Source: Aestuariibaculum suncheonense (GTDB lineage: Bacteria > Bacteroidota > Bacteroidia > Flavobacteriales > Flavobacteriaceae). Taken from it: a stretch of 64,000 nt of DNA. Shown piece after piece: positions 46,385 through 55,806 of this stretch. Each line of letters begins with the position of its first letter. Positions within the stretch are counted from its first letter, which is position 1. A program made the translations under genes and the position numbers. The stretch lies in the NCBI RefSeq assembly GCF_014596935.1, contig NZ_JACVXC010000003.1, forward strand, positions 434,001 to 498,000. Reading direction: 5' to 3'. The notes under the pieces were generated by a model, which was not told where the DNA came from, did no database searches, and saw nothing but the letters and a program-made list of their open reading frames with translations.

Positions 46385-48895
46385 TTACCAGGCTTTTGGC
46401 ATTTTCTGCTCACGCATGGGTACAAACACCAAGTTATCGTCTGTATCATCAGAATTCACAAAGTGTCTGAAACGTTTAGCTATATTAGGGTCTTCAATAG
46501 CTTGTTTCCATTCGCATTCGTATTTATTCACCAAGCTTTGCATTTCTTTCTCTAAATCGTCTACAATTCCTAAAGAGTCCTCAATCACCACTTGTTTCAG
46601 ATACTCTATACCGCCATCTAATTTTTCTAACCACGGTGCGGTACGAACTAGCGGACCAGCTGTTTTAATGTAGAACATTAAGAAGCGATCTAAGTACTTA
46701 ACGGCCGTTTCATCGTCTAACTGCTCTGCAAATAAAATAGCATGTTTTGGTGTTGCACCTCCGTTTCCACACACATAAAGATTCCAACCACCATCTACAG
46801 CGATCAATCCGAAATCTTTACCTCTGGCCTCGGCACATTCACGTATACATCCGGAAACGCCTCCTTTTAATTTATGAGGCGAACGCAGACCTCGATATCT
46901 GTTTTCTATTTCAATAGCAAAGGTGACACTCTCGTGCATACCATAACGACACCAGGTCGATCCCACACAACTTTTAACTGTTCTTAAGGACTTACCATAG
47001 GCATGACCACTTTCGAAACCAGCATCAATCAATTCCTTCCAGATTAACGGTAGCTGATGAATTTGTGCTCCGAATAAATCGATACGCTGACCTCCGGTGA
47101 TTTTGGTATACAAATCGTACTTCTTCGCGACTTCGCCTATTACGATTAATTTATCTGGTGTGATTTCTCCTCCGGCAACTCTAGGTACCACAGAATAGGT
47201 TCCGTTACGCTGAATATTTGCTAAAAAACGGTCGTTTGTATCCTGAATAGCGAATTGCTTATTCGGTGTTTCCATGGTAATCGTTGCAAAAATGGATGCT
47301 AAAGCAGGCTTACACACTTCACAACCATCGCCATCACCAAATAAATTTAAGGCTTCCTCATAATCCTTAACCTGATTCACCTTAATCAAATCGTATAGCT
47401 CCTGACGGTTAAAACTAAAGTGTTCACAAATGACCTCTTTAACCTCTTTACCAAGAGATTTAAAGGTTTCGTTTACCAAATCCACCACCATAGGCTTACA
47501 CCCGCCACAGCCTGTTGTGGCTTTGGTTTCTGCAATCACATCGCCTAACGTATTACTTCCGTTTTCGGTAATAGAACAACAAATAGCGCCTTTACTCACA
47601 CTCTCACAGGAACACACTTGCGCAGCATCTGGTAAATCCATCACACTTCCAAAAGACGATCCGCCTTCACTTACCGGAAGAATTAGTTTCGCAGGGTCTT
47701 CAGGAATTTTCATGCCGTTTAAATAAATCTGGTGCAACATATTATAATCCGCTGCATCACCCACCAGAATACCTCCCAATAGTGATTTACCATCCAGACT
47801 TACATTAATTCGTTTGTATAAATGTTGTGTTTTGTTTTCAAAAATGATAGAATGCCCTTTACTTGCCGGCATAAAAGGTTCTCCAAAACTCGCCACGTCA
47901 ACACCAATCAATTTTAACTTTGTAGACATATCAATATCTGCAGGCATTAAGACATCTTCATTACCCAGAATTTGCTGCACCGCAACTCCAGCCATATCGT
48001 AACCCGGAGCGACTAAACCGTAAATCATTTGATTGTAAAGTGCGACTTCTCCAATAGCATAAATATTAGGATCGGACGTCTGCATTTTATTATCGACGAC
48101 AATACCACCACGAACACCCATTTCTAAATCACAGGTTTTTCCTAGTTCATCTCTAGGACGAATTCCCGCTGAAATGATTAACATATCAACATCTAAGACA
48201 TCATCTTCACCAAATTCCATTCCTGTAATGGCTTCATCACCTAAAATCTGATTCGTTGCTTTACATAAATGAATATGTAATCCGATAGATTCTAAGGTTA
48301 ACTTCAAAATCTGACTACTTCGTATATCTAATTGTCTAGGCATTAACTTCGAAGCGAATTCCACAATATGAGGTTCTAAGCCCATATCTAAAACCGCTTT
48401 TCCTGCCTCTAAACCTAATAAGCCACCTCCCAGAACAGCTGCTTTGGCATTTGGGTTTTTAGTTTTCAATTCTGCAGCATAAGCCAGCATACCTTCTAAA
48501 TCTTCAATCGTTCTGTAAACAAAAACACCCTTTTTCTCTACCCCTTTTATAGGCGGTACAAATGGCGAAGATCCTGTCGCTAACACTAAGAAATCATACG
48601 CAAATTCTCTGTCTTTTGCCGTAGTTATGGTTTTCAATGTTCTATGAATATCTGCCACACGCTCGCCGGTTATCAATTCAATACCGTGCGCTTCATACCA
48701 TTCTCGAGGTGCCATCTCCAAAGCTTTAGCATCCTGATTTTCAAAATACTCACTTAAATGCACTCTATCGTATGCGGGTCTTGGCTCTTCACCAAAAACA
48801 GTGATTTTATAAGCCTGACTTTCAGCTTCAGCTACAAACTTTTCACAAAATTTGTAACCTACCATTCCGTTACCTACAACAATTATTTTTTTCAT
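46385..48895 (-). CDS. nirB: NADH-dependent nitrite reductase large subunit
   Basis: An 836-residue cytoplasmic siroheme enzyme. The order is FAD/NADH domain (VVGNGMVGYKF at the N-terminus; AVLGGGLLGLEAG), two BFD-like [2Fe-2S] motifs (VCSCESVSKGA...TTGCGGCKP, and GCEVCKP), a ferredoxin-like half domain, and the siroheme/[4Fe-4S] ligands CVGSTWC near 641-647 and CIREC near 681-685. I chose the ATG at 48895 (MKKIIVVGNG); the upstream frame from 48976 would add 27 unlikely residues and cover the promoter. It heads the nirB-nirD-DUF4202-kinase-regulator operon. Confidence 0.96.
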   Translation of the reverse strand: MKKIIVVGNGMVGYKFCEKFVAEAESQAYKITVFGEEPRPAYDRVHLSEYFENQDAKALEMAPREWYEAHGIELITGERVADIHRTLKTITTAKDREFAYDFLVLATGSSPFVPPIKGVEKKGVFVYRTIEDLEGMLAYAAELKTKNPNAKAAVLGGGLLGLEAGKAVLDMGLEPHIVEFASKLMPRQLDIRSSQILKLTLESIGLHIHLCKATNQILGDEAITGMEFGEDDVLDVDMLIISAGIRPRDELGKTCDLEMGVRGGIVVDNKMQTSDPNIYAIGEVALYNQMIYGLVAPGYDMAGVAVQQILGNEDVLMPADIDMSTKLKLIGVDVASFGEPFMPASKGHSIIFENKTQHLYKRINVSLDGKSLLGGILVGDAADYNMLHQIYLNGMKIPEDPAKLILPVSEGGSSFGSVMDLPDAAQVCSCESVSKGAICCSITENGSNTLGDVIAETKATTGCGGCKPMVVDLVNETFKSLGKEVKEVICEHFSFNRQELYDLIKVNQVKDYEEALNLFGDGDGCEVCKPALASIFATITMETPNKQFAIQDTNDRFLANIQRNGTYSVVPRVAGGEITPDKLIVIGEVAKKYDLYTKITGGQRIDLFGAQIHQLPLIWKELIDAGFESGHAYGKSLRTVKSCVGSTWCRYGMHESVTFAIEIENRYRGLRSPHKLKGGVSGCIRECAEARGKDFGLIAVDGGWNLYVCGNGGATPKHAILFAEQLDDETAVKYLDRFLMFYIKTAGPLVRTAPWLEKLDGGIEYLKQVVIEDSLGIVDDLEKEMQSLVNKYECEWKQAIEDPNIAKRFRHFVNSDDTDDNLVFVPMREQKMPKAW

Positions 48896-48914
48896 GACTA
48901 CGTATTTTACATTA

Positions 48915-48946
48915 CAAATATAAGTAAAAACTAAGTAATTATACGT
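48915..48946 (-). promoter_or_regulatory. promoter and operator of the nirB operon
   Basis: Minus-strand -7 TATATTTG at 48915-48922, 20 bases before the nirB ATG. The 11-base string ACTTATATTTG is identical at the Fnr-like gene promoter. AAGTAA-TT-ATACGT (48933-48946) matches the regulon palindrome with one mismatch. A weaker copy ACGTAT-TT-TACATT overlaps the start site (48900-48913). Confidence 0.6.
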
Positions 48947-49006
48947 AATTAAAATATACCAAAATTGTATATTCACTGAATTATTTAATAATTCGTAAAT
49001 TAAAAT

Positions 49007-49020
49007 ACGTTTTTATACGT
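49007..49020. promoter_or_regulatory. distal palindrome upstream of nirB
   Basis: ACGTTT-TT-ATACGT, one mismatch to the 14-bp palindrome, about 105 bases upstream of the predicted nirB start site and 50 bases beyond the end of the FdhF-like gene. Confidence 0.4.
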
Positions 49021-49065
49021 ATTAATTAAAATTTAGGTATTAGAAATTAAAAAGATTGAAGTTTT

Positions 49066-51360
49066 CTAATTAGTCGATATGGTAACTGCTACGCTCTTTG
49101 ATGCAGGTGTCTTAGCGGTATGTGCAAAACTATCTAAAGGCACAAGAATATTAGCTTCGGGAAAATACGTAGCACAACAGCCCTTAGGAATATCATAACC
49201 AATAGCCTTAAACTTTTCTGCCTTACGCACAACGCCTTGAAATTCCGATCGAATAGTAACCATCTGTTGCTCATGAAGGTTTCTGGAGTTCATATCTTCA
49301 CGATTCATAAAAACGATACGCCGTTCATTAAAAACACCACGATATCTGTCATTTAAACCATAAATAGTCGTATTAAATTGATCATGACTACGTATAGTCA
49401 TCATAATTAATTCATTTGGTTTTAATGTCCGAGAAGGTAATTTATTAATCGAAAAATTTGCTTTTCCTGTTTGGGTATGAAATTGCCTGATACGTGCACA
49501 ATTAGGCAAATAAAACCCTGAAGGTTGTTTCAGTCTGCTGTTATAATCATCAAAACCATCCACGACCTCTTCAATATCCTTTCGAACCAAATTATAATCG
49601 TCCTGATATTGTAACCAGTTGATTTTTGATTTTTCCTTGAGAGTAGCATGTGCCAATCCACAAACCACCGCAACCTCACTAAGTAACTTATTGGAACATG
49701 GTTCTAAAATTCCTTTGGTAGATGACACAACACCCATAGAATTCTCAACACTCTGAATTTGCACACCGGTTCTCTGATAGTCTCTTTCAGCACGTCCTAA
49801 ACAAGGTAGAATCAAAGCTTCTTTACCGGTTACTAAATGCGAACGATTTAACTTGGTACTCACATGCACTGTTAAATTACAATTCGCTAAAGCTTGTGCG
49901 GAATATAAAGTATCCGGTACCGCAGAAATAAAATTGCCGCCCAAACCAAAAAACACCTTAGCTTTTTTCTCGAACATGGCTTTAATCGCATCAATCACTG
50001 AATATCCATGTTTTGTTGTTGGTTTAAACCCGTACTTTGTTTCAATTTTATCCAGAAACTTTTGAGGTGCAGACTCCCAAATTCCAACCGTTCTGTCTCC
50101 CTGCACATTAGAATGTCCACGCACCGGACAAGTGCCTGCCCCTTCCTTACCTATACTCCCTTTTAAAAGCAAAAGATTAACCAATTCTCGAATATTGTCT
50201 ACGGCATTTTCATGCTGTGTTAATCCCATGGCCCAGCAAATGATTATTTTATCATGATTTAAAATTAAATCAAACACCCTATCAAAAATGTCTTGAGTTA
50301 CCCCAGACTTTTGTAAACAATCAAAAAAACTGTATTGTTTTAAATCCGCTATAAAATCATCATAACCATTTGTAAACTCATTTATAAAATCTTTATCAAA
50401 AACATTCCCCGTTTCTTCCTCTGCTTCTAAGAGCTTCAATAAAATCGCTTTAAAAAAAGCCACATCTCCATTTATCAATACAGGCACATGAACATCGGTT
50501 AGTTTTGTTCCGCCCGTTAACATTTTTAACGGGTTTTGTGGATCGGTAAATCGTACTAAACCGGCTTCGGCTAATGGATTAACGGAAACAATTTTCCCGC
50601 CATTCTTTTTGCATTTTTCTAACGCTGATAACATTCTGGGATGGTTAGTGCCTGGGTTTTGACCAACCACCAGCACCAATTCTGCCTTATACAAATCGTC
50701 TAATGTTACCGAGCCTTTACCAATACCCAAGGTTTCAGACAAGGCTTTACCACTGGCTTCATGGCACATATTTGAGCAATCCGGTAAGTTAGCCGTACCG
50801 AACTCACGTACAAACAACTGGTATAAAAAAGCCGCTTCGTTAGTTGTTCTTCCTGAAGTATAAAATACTGCTTCGTCAGGCGACTCTAAAGCATTTAAAT
50901 GTTCGGAAACTTTATTAAAAGCCTCATCCCAGGAAATAGACTGGTAATGCGTAGCGCCTTCGGGTAAATACATAGGTTCTGCCAAACGTCCGGATTTGCC
51001 AATTTCAAAATCCGTCCAACTTGCTAATTCATCAACCGAATGTTGTGAGAAAAAATCCGCTCCAATGGTTTTATTCTGAACCTCTTCAGCCATAGCTTTT
51101 ATTCCATTTTCACAGTATTCTCCAAGCGACGAGCGCTCGTCATCAGGATCTGGCCAGGCACAGCCCGGACAATCAAATCCCCCTTTTTGATTCAGTTTTC
51201 GTGAAATTTTTAAAGCATCACCAAGATTCATATATTTTGAAACCTGACCAATTACAGAAGCCAATGCTGGAAACCCTGCACTATTTGTTGCAGGCGTTTT
51301 CACTTTTAAATTAGAAAACGTTTCTGGTGTTTTGGCTTTATCTTGTGCTGAAGAACTCAT
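49066..51360 (-). CDS. FdhF/YdeP-family molybdopterin oxidoreductase
   Basis: A 764-residue Mo-bis-MGD protein with the odd N-terminal Cys set of the YdeP group (GGFDCPGCAWPDPDD near 60-75, instead of CxxCxxxC). The probable metal-ligand Cys lies in SNMCHEASGKAL. Later come GQNPGTNHPRML and CPVRGHSNVQGDR. Family members resemble formate dehydrogenase but usually lack a proven substrate. I chose the ATG at 51360 (MSSSAQDKAK) because it sits one base after the upstream stop codon. It is the last gene of a five-gene operon with a xanthine-dehydrogenase-type enzyme. Confidence 0.88.
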   Translation of the reverse strand: MSSSAQDKAKTPETFSNLKVKTPATNSAGFPALASVIGQVSKYMNLGDALKISRKLNQKGGFDCPGCAWPDPDDERSSLGEYCENGIKAMAEEVQNKTIGADFFSQHSVDELASWTDFEIGKSGRLAEPMYLPEGATHYQSISWDEAFNKVSEHLNALESPDEAVFYTSGRTTNEAAFLYQLFVREFGTANLPDCSNMCHEASGKALSETLGIGKGSVTLDDLYKAELVLVVGQNPGTNHPRMLSALEKCKKNGGKIVSVNPLAEAGLVRFTDPQNPLKMLTGGTKLTDVHVPVLINGDVAFFKAILLKLLEAEEETGNVFDKDFINEFTNGYDDFIADLKQYSFFDCLQKSGVTQDIFDRVFDLILNHDKIIICWAMGLTQHENAVDNIRELVNLLLLKGSIGKEGAGTCPVRGHSNVQGDRTVGIWESAPQKFLDKIETKYGFKPTTKHGYSVIDAIKAMFEKKAKVFFGLGGNFISAVPDTLYSAQALANCNLTVHVSTKLNRSHLVTGKEALILPCLGRAERDYQRTGVQIQSVENSMGVVSSTKGILEPCSNKLLSEVAVVCGLAHATLKEKSKINWLQYQDDYNLVRKDIEEVVDGFDDYNSRLKQPSGFYLPNCARIRQFHTQTGKANFSINKLPSRTLKPNELIMMTIRSHDQFNTTIYGLNDRYRGVFNERRIVFMNREDMNSRNLHEQQMVTIRSEFQGVVRKAEKFKAIGYDIPKGCCATYFPEANILVPLDSFAHTAKTPASKSVAVTISTN

Positions 51361-51361
51361 A

Positions 51362-51976
51362 TTACTTTGTGAAATTTTCCTGGTAAGCAATTAAATAGTC
51401 GTTTTGCGTATCCAAATCTATGTTTTTAATTCCACAAAATACAATGTCGACTTCAGATTCATGAGCTTTAATAATTGGTTTAGCTCCACTATCTCCGGTT
51501 AAAGTCATTAATTCTTTAAAATAAACCTTATCAAACAATACCGGCACACCTCTTTCTCCATGTTCGTATGATGTGGCAATAATTTGTCTGTTATTCGATT
51601 TAAAACGACGAATTAACGTATTTAAATAAAACACTGTTATATAGGGCTGATCGGCTAACATAAACATCACACCTTCAAATTGCATATCCGACTGTTGTAT
51701 GTGATGAATCGCTTTTGAAATTGAAGATCCTAAGCCTTGTTCCCAATTGGAATTAAAAATAATTTCCACGGGATTATTCTCTATACTTGATTTTAATATA
51801 TCATGATTGGCTCCTAAAACGACAAATATCTTTTTTACTTCTGCCTGCAAAGCCGTTTGAATACTGTGCTCTAACAACGTCGATGTTCCCCAAGGTAACA
51901 ATTGCTTGGGCTGCCCCATGCGCTTCGACGCTCCGGCGGCCAGAACAACCAAAGCTATTGGAGCTGAATGCATCAT
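51362..51976 (-). CDS. MocA-like molybdenum cofactor cytidylyltransferase
   Basis: A 204-residue nucleotidyltransferase with VLAAGASKRMGQPKQLLPWG near the N-terminus and MLADQPYI in the middle, as in MocA/PucB proteins. MocA adds CMP to Mo-molybdopterin to make MCD for xanthine-dehydrogenase-type enzymes, in contrast to MobA (28100), which makes bis-MGD. It lies 9 bases after xdhC. The start may be Met1 or Met2. Confidence 0.87.
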   Translation of the reverse strand: MMHSAPIALVVLAAGASKRMGQPKQLLPWGTSTLLEHSIQTALQAEVKKIFVVLGANHDILKSSIENNPVEIIFNSNWEQGLGSSISKAIHHIQQSDMQFEGVMFMLADQPYITVFYLNTLIRRFKSNNRQIIATSYEHGERGVPVLFDKVYFKELMTLTGDSGAKPIIKAHESEVDIVFCGIKNIDLDTQNDYLIAYQENFTK

Positions 51977-51985
51977 AACATTTTA

Positions 51986-53020
51986 TTATTTTGATTTTGA
52001 ATGAATTTTTCCTGATTTTTTCCGAAGAGAATAGGTTTCCCGGTCTCGCGTTACAGCAAGAATTTCAGATACAATAGAAATAGCAATTTCTTCCGGCGTT
52101 TCCGACCCAATGTCGATACCTGCAGGTCCATAAATCACCTCTAGAAACTCATCTGAGATCTCAGGACAATATTCAATAAGTTGGGACAACAAATCATCTC
52201 GACGTCTTGTGGATCCTAGTAAACCAATATAATTAGGTGATTTATCTTTTAATGCTACCAAGTACCTTAAATCCATAGCAAAATTATGGGTCATTAAAAC
52301 AACAGCTGTTTGATCATCTATAACCAGATTACTTATTTCTTCAGGAACCATCGTTTGAACCATGGTTGCCCCCGGAAAATACCTATTTGATTTAGTCTCT
52401 GTTGCTTTAGCTACGACGGTCACCTCCCATCCTGTAAAACTCGCATATTGAGATAATTTCACAGCATCATGCTCTGCTCCTACTATTATCAGCTTAAAAC
52501 AAGGTGTCATGCTTTGTTTAAAAATCAAAGCTTCCTGCGTTCCCTGTCTGTTTTCTGCAACATCTTCACCTTGAAGTGAAAACGCCATATTATTTAAATG
52601 CATCACAGAACCAAGCCCCGGAAAGACTCCTTCTTTTTTATGATAATATGTTGTTAGTGTAAATTCTGTTCTATCATTTAAACAGTAAAAAAACGCATCA
52701 ATAAAACCATCAATCAACGCAATGGGCTCCAATAAAATATACAGAATACCTTCGCAACCTAACCGATAACGCCCATCGTAAGTCATCATCTTTGCTACTC
52801 CAGTTTCAAAGACACTTTGCGATTCTCTGTAGACTTCCTTTTCCACACAACCTCCACTTACGGCTCCTACCCAATGGCCATTATTATTCAACAACATTCT
52901 TACTCCAGGCCGTCTGTAAGACGAACCATCCAAAGCAACAACAGTTGCCAAAACAGCTTTAAGACCTTCTTTTTCCCAAGTGATGGCGGTTTCAATAAGT
53001 GTTTTCAGTTCGTGTGTCAT
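51986..53020 (-). CDS. XdhC-family molybdoenzyme maturation factor
   Basis: A 344-residue protein with the XdhC N-terminal segment GSSYRRPGVRMLLNNNGHWVG plus VSGGCVEKEV, and a C-terminal Rossmann domain (LIIVGAEHDAVKLSQYA; YIGLLGSTRRRDDLL). XdhC binds the sulfurated cofactor and delivers it to xanthine-dehydrogenase-type apoenzymes, here presumably IorB, whose gene is directly upstream. Confidence 0.92.
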   Translation of the reverse strand: MTHELKTLIETAITWEKEGLKAVLATVVALDGSSYRRPGVRMLLNNNGHWVGAVSGGCVEKEVYRESQSVFETGVAKMMTYDGRYRLGCEGILYILLEPIALIDGFIDAFFYCLNDRTEFTLTTYYHKKEGVFPGLGSVMHLNNMAFSLQGEDVAENRQGTQEALIFKQSMTPCFKLIIVGAEHDAVKLSQYASFTGWEVTVVAKATETKSNRYFPGATMVQTMVPEEISNLVIDDQTAVVLMTHNFAMDLRYLVALKDKSPNYIGLLGSTRRRDDLLSQLIEYCPEISDEFLEVIYGPAGIDIGSETPEEIAISIVSEILAVTRDRETYSLRKKSGKIHSKSK

Positions 53021-53041
53021 AAATAATTTTTAAGATTCAAT

Positions 53042-55237
53042 TTACCCCAATAATGGCTTATATGACGAAAAGGGCTGATGATATAAACGCTCACCCGTTG
53101 CCTGATACAAGGCATTTGCCAAAGCTCCGATAGCAGGAGGTAATCCAGGCTCTCCTAATCCTGTAGGATCGATATCATTTTCAACAAAAAACACCTCAAT
53201 CGCTTCTGGCGCCTGCGAATGACGCATTAAACGATATTGATTAAAGTTGGTTTGCTGTGGCACCCCTTCTTTGAACGTTAACTGACCGTACATGGCATGG
53301 CCAATACCATCAACAACACCTCCCTGCACCATGTTTACGGCTGCATCTCTGTTAATAACAATACCACAATCTACCGCACACCACACTTTTTTAATTTTAG
53401 GCTTTCCGTCTTCCATAGCCACATCAACTACCTCAGCAACATAGCTATTATGACAATAATATGCCGCAACACCACGATGAATACCAGGCATCGGGGATCC
53501 CCAATTCGATTTTTCTTTTACCAGCTTTAATACCCCGGCATAACGTTCGGCATCATAATCATTTCTTTTTCCAACGGGACTTTTTATTGCCTTTTCGAAC
53601 AATTCCAATCGGAAATCAATCGGGTCTTTTCCTGCAAGCTCAGCAACCTCATCTAAAAACGACTGCTCAGCTCCAGCTATAAAATGCGATCTTGGTGCCC
53701 GCCATGCTCCTGTTGTAATATTGGTTTTCGTGCTGGCTTTTTCAGCAAGATAATTATCTACTGTTCCTGCCGGAAATCGGTTTTCAAATACCGGACTTTC
53801 AGGTAAACCTGTTCCTTTAACCGAAAGGGCTATAAGATGATTATTTTCATCCAAACCGGCTTTGTAAGTCGTTAAATATGCTGGCTTATAGGTGCCTTGC
53901 GTCATGTCATCCTCACGTGTATAAATGAGTTTTACCGGCGCTCCTATTTGTTTTGAAATGGCCGCGGCTTCAACACCAAAATTCACATATAAACGTCGAC
54001 CAAAACCACCTCCCATGCGCGTCATATTCACCGTTACATCGTCAATAGGAATATTTAATAGTTTAGATACCGAACCTTCCAAAGCCTGAGGGGTTTGTGT
54101 CGGACCAATAAGTTCTACAGACGTTTCTGTTACGTTTGCAAAGAAATTCATAGGTTCCATGGTGTTATGTGGAAGAAACGGCGAACTATACGTACGCTCT
54201 ATAACTTTTGAAGCATTTTTAAATGCTGTTTCCGGGTCGCCATCTTTTCGACTTTCATGCATTTCACCTGAAGCCAAAGTTGCCTCCATGCGTTTCATGT
54301 GATCTTCAGAATTTTCTAATTCGCTGACCGCTTCCCAATTCGTTTTAAGTGCTTTTTTAGCTTTCATAAGTTGCCAAGTCGAATCTCCAACAATAGCGAC
54401 CAACTGCTGATATCCTTTTTCATCAAAATATCCGGGTTCAGGAACAGTGATATCGACAATAAAAGCATCTTTTATACCAGGCATAGCTTTAATTTCAGCC
54501 TCATTAAAATCTTTCACCTTCATGCCGAATGCCGGAGGATGCTGAATCATAGCAAGCTTCATTCCTTCGCGTTTAAAATCTAATCCAAATAAAGGTTTAC
54601 CGGTCACTATATTTTTACCATCAACATTTTTTACACTTGTAGATATTAACTTAAAGTCCTTTATATCTTTTAGTTCAACTTCTTCAGGCACTTCCATGGC
54701 AACAGCCTGAGCAGCAATATCGCCATAGCCCATGGTACGATCACCATTAATTTCTTTAATAATTCCACCTGAAACCGTTAAGGCCGCAACCTCAACTCCC
54801 CAGGCTTTTGCCGTAGCCTCTAAAAGCATTCTTCTGGCTGTAGCTCCTGCCATACGCAAAGCATGCCAACCTTTACGAATAGACTGACTTCCCCCTGCTA
54901 CCTGATTATGATAAAAGCCTGTATTTAACGGGGCTTGTTCTACAATGACATTATTCCAATCCACATCGAGCTCTTCAGCAACAATCATAGGCATAGACGT
55001 TTTCACATTCTGCCCTATTTCCGGATTTGGCGAATAAATGGTCACTAAACCGGTATCTCCAATTTTTATATAGCCATTAATCTCAAACCATTCATTAGGA
55101 ATCGCCAGTGCCTCTTCAGTTTTTCCTCCTGAAACACATCCGGTTAACCAACTAAATCCAATGAGCATGCCTCCACCTGCAGCTGCCGATATTTTCAAAA
55201 ATGAACGACGATTATATTGTGTTTTTATTTTTGTCAT
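53042..55237 (-). CDS. xanthine dehydrogenase-type molybdopterin subunit, IorB-like
   Basis: A 731-residue large subunit of the isoquinoline 1-oxidoreductase/aldehyde oxidase type. The N-terminus has a twin-arginine signal (NRRSFLKISAAAGGG) followed by a possible lipobox (LTGC), so the complex is probably exported folded. Cofactor segments are RMGGGFGRR and GAWRAPRSHF. The catalytic Glu is in GLGEPGLPP near 690. The substrate is unknown; likely an aldehyde or N-heterocycle. It lies 10 bases after the iron-sulfur subunit gene. Confidence 0.92.
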   Translation of the reverse strand: MTKIKTQYNRRSFLKISAAAGGGMLIGFSWLTGCVSGGKTEEALAIPNEWFEINGYIKIGDTGLVTIYSPNPEIGQNVKTSMPMIVAEELDVDWNNVIVEQAPLNTGFYHNQVAGGSQSIRKGWHALRMAGATARRMLLEATAKAWGVEVAALTVSGGIIKEINGDRTMGYGDIAAQAVAMEVPEEVELKDIKDFKLISTSVKNVDGKNIVTGKPLFGLDFKREGMKLAMIQHPPAFGMKVKDFNEAEIKAMPGIKDAFIVDITVPEPGYFDEKGYQQLVAIVGDSTWQLMKAKKALKTNWEAVSELENSEDHMKRMEATLASGEMHESRKDGDPETAFKNASKVIERTYSSPFLPHNTMEPMNFFANVTETSVELIGPTQTPQALEGSVSKLLNIPIDDVTVNMTRMGGGFGRRLYVNFGVEAAAISKQIGAPVKLIYTREDDMTQGTYKPAYLTTYKAGLDENNHLIALSVKGTGLPESPVFENRFPAGTVDNYLAEKASTKTNITTGAWRAPRSHFIAGAEQSFLDEVAELAGKDPIDFRLELFEKAIKSPVGKRNDYDAERYAGVLKLVKEKSNWGSPMPGIHRGVAAYYCHNSYVAEVVDVAMEDGKPKIKKVWCAVDCGIVINRDAAVNMVQGGVVDGIGHAMYGQLTFKEGVPQQTNFNQYRLMRHSQAPEAIEVFFVENDIDPTGLGEPGLPPAIGALANALYQATGERLYHQPFSSYKPLLG

Positions 55238-55247
55238 GATTTAGGTT

Positions 55248-55703
55248 TTATTGGTTAGATGCTGTTTTAATGGCCTGCTTGATTCTCACATACGTACCAC
55301 AACGGCAAATATTTCCGCTCATAGCATTATCGATCTCCTTATCTGTTGGTTTTGGATTTTCAGCTAACAACGCAGAAGCATTCATAATTTGTCCGCTTTG
55401 ACAATAGCCACACTGCGGCACATCATGCTCTAACCAAGCTTTTTGTACCGGATGGTCTCCGTCTTCAGATAAGCCTTCAATAGTTGTGATTTCAGATTCT
55501 CCAATGGTGGAAACTTCTATCAAGCAACTACGCACAGCAGCCCCTTCGAAATGCACGGTACAGGCACCACACTGACCAATACCACATCCAAATTTGCTTC
55601 CTAAAAGATTTAATTCATCTCGCAACACCCAAAGTAGCGGCGTATCTTCATCAACATTAACTGTATGTGAAGCTCCATTAATGCGTAATTTATATTCAGG
55701 CAT
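55248..55703 (-). CDS. [2Fe-2S] subunit, IorA/CoxS-like
   Basis: A 151-residue protein with two [2Fe-2S] sites: plant-type [18 protein letters not shown] plus the later SC, and the all-helical domain [10 protein letters not shown]...GNICRCGTY. It passes electrons from the IorB subunit. It has no signal peptide, so it would be exported bound to the Tat-signal subunit. It is the first gene of the iorA-iorB-xdhC-mocA-fdhF-like operon. Confidence 0.94.
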   Translation of the reverse strand: MPEYKLRINGASHTVNVDEDTPLLWVLRDELNLLGSKFGCGIGQCGACTVHFEGAAVRSCLIEVSTIGESEITTIEGLSEDGDHPVQKAWLEHDVPQCGYCQSGQIMNASALLAENPKPTDKEIDNAMSGNICRCGTYVRIKQAIKTASNQ

Positions 55704-55806
55704 ATTAATTTGTATTTAAGTTAAAGAAGGTTATTTATAATTTGGTTAAAACCAATTCGTTTAAAAATACAAAAAAGAATGCTTGTTCTCGGTTTTTAAG
55801 TTTTTT

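Noticed and set aside
46172-46673. Plus-strand frames opposite the nirD start and the nirB end
   Set aside because: Antisense shadows of strongly conserved nirB and nirD coding sequence.
48896-48976. Upstream start for nirB
   Set aside because: The 27 added residues are unlike NirB, and the stretch holds the -7 element and palindromes.
51361-51390. Upstream start for the FdhF-like gene
   Set aside because: It would overlap the mocA-like gene; the ATG one base after that stop is the natural coupled start.
55742-55755. TTGGTT-AA-AACCAA inverted repeat upstream of iorA
   Set aside because: Single copy, no T-run and no promoter element beside it; it could be an operator, but nothing else supports this.
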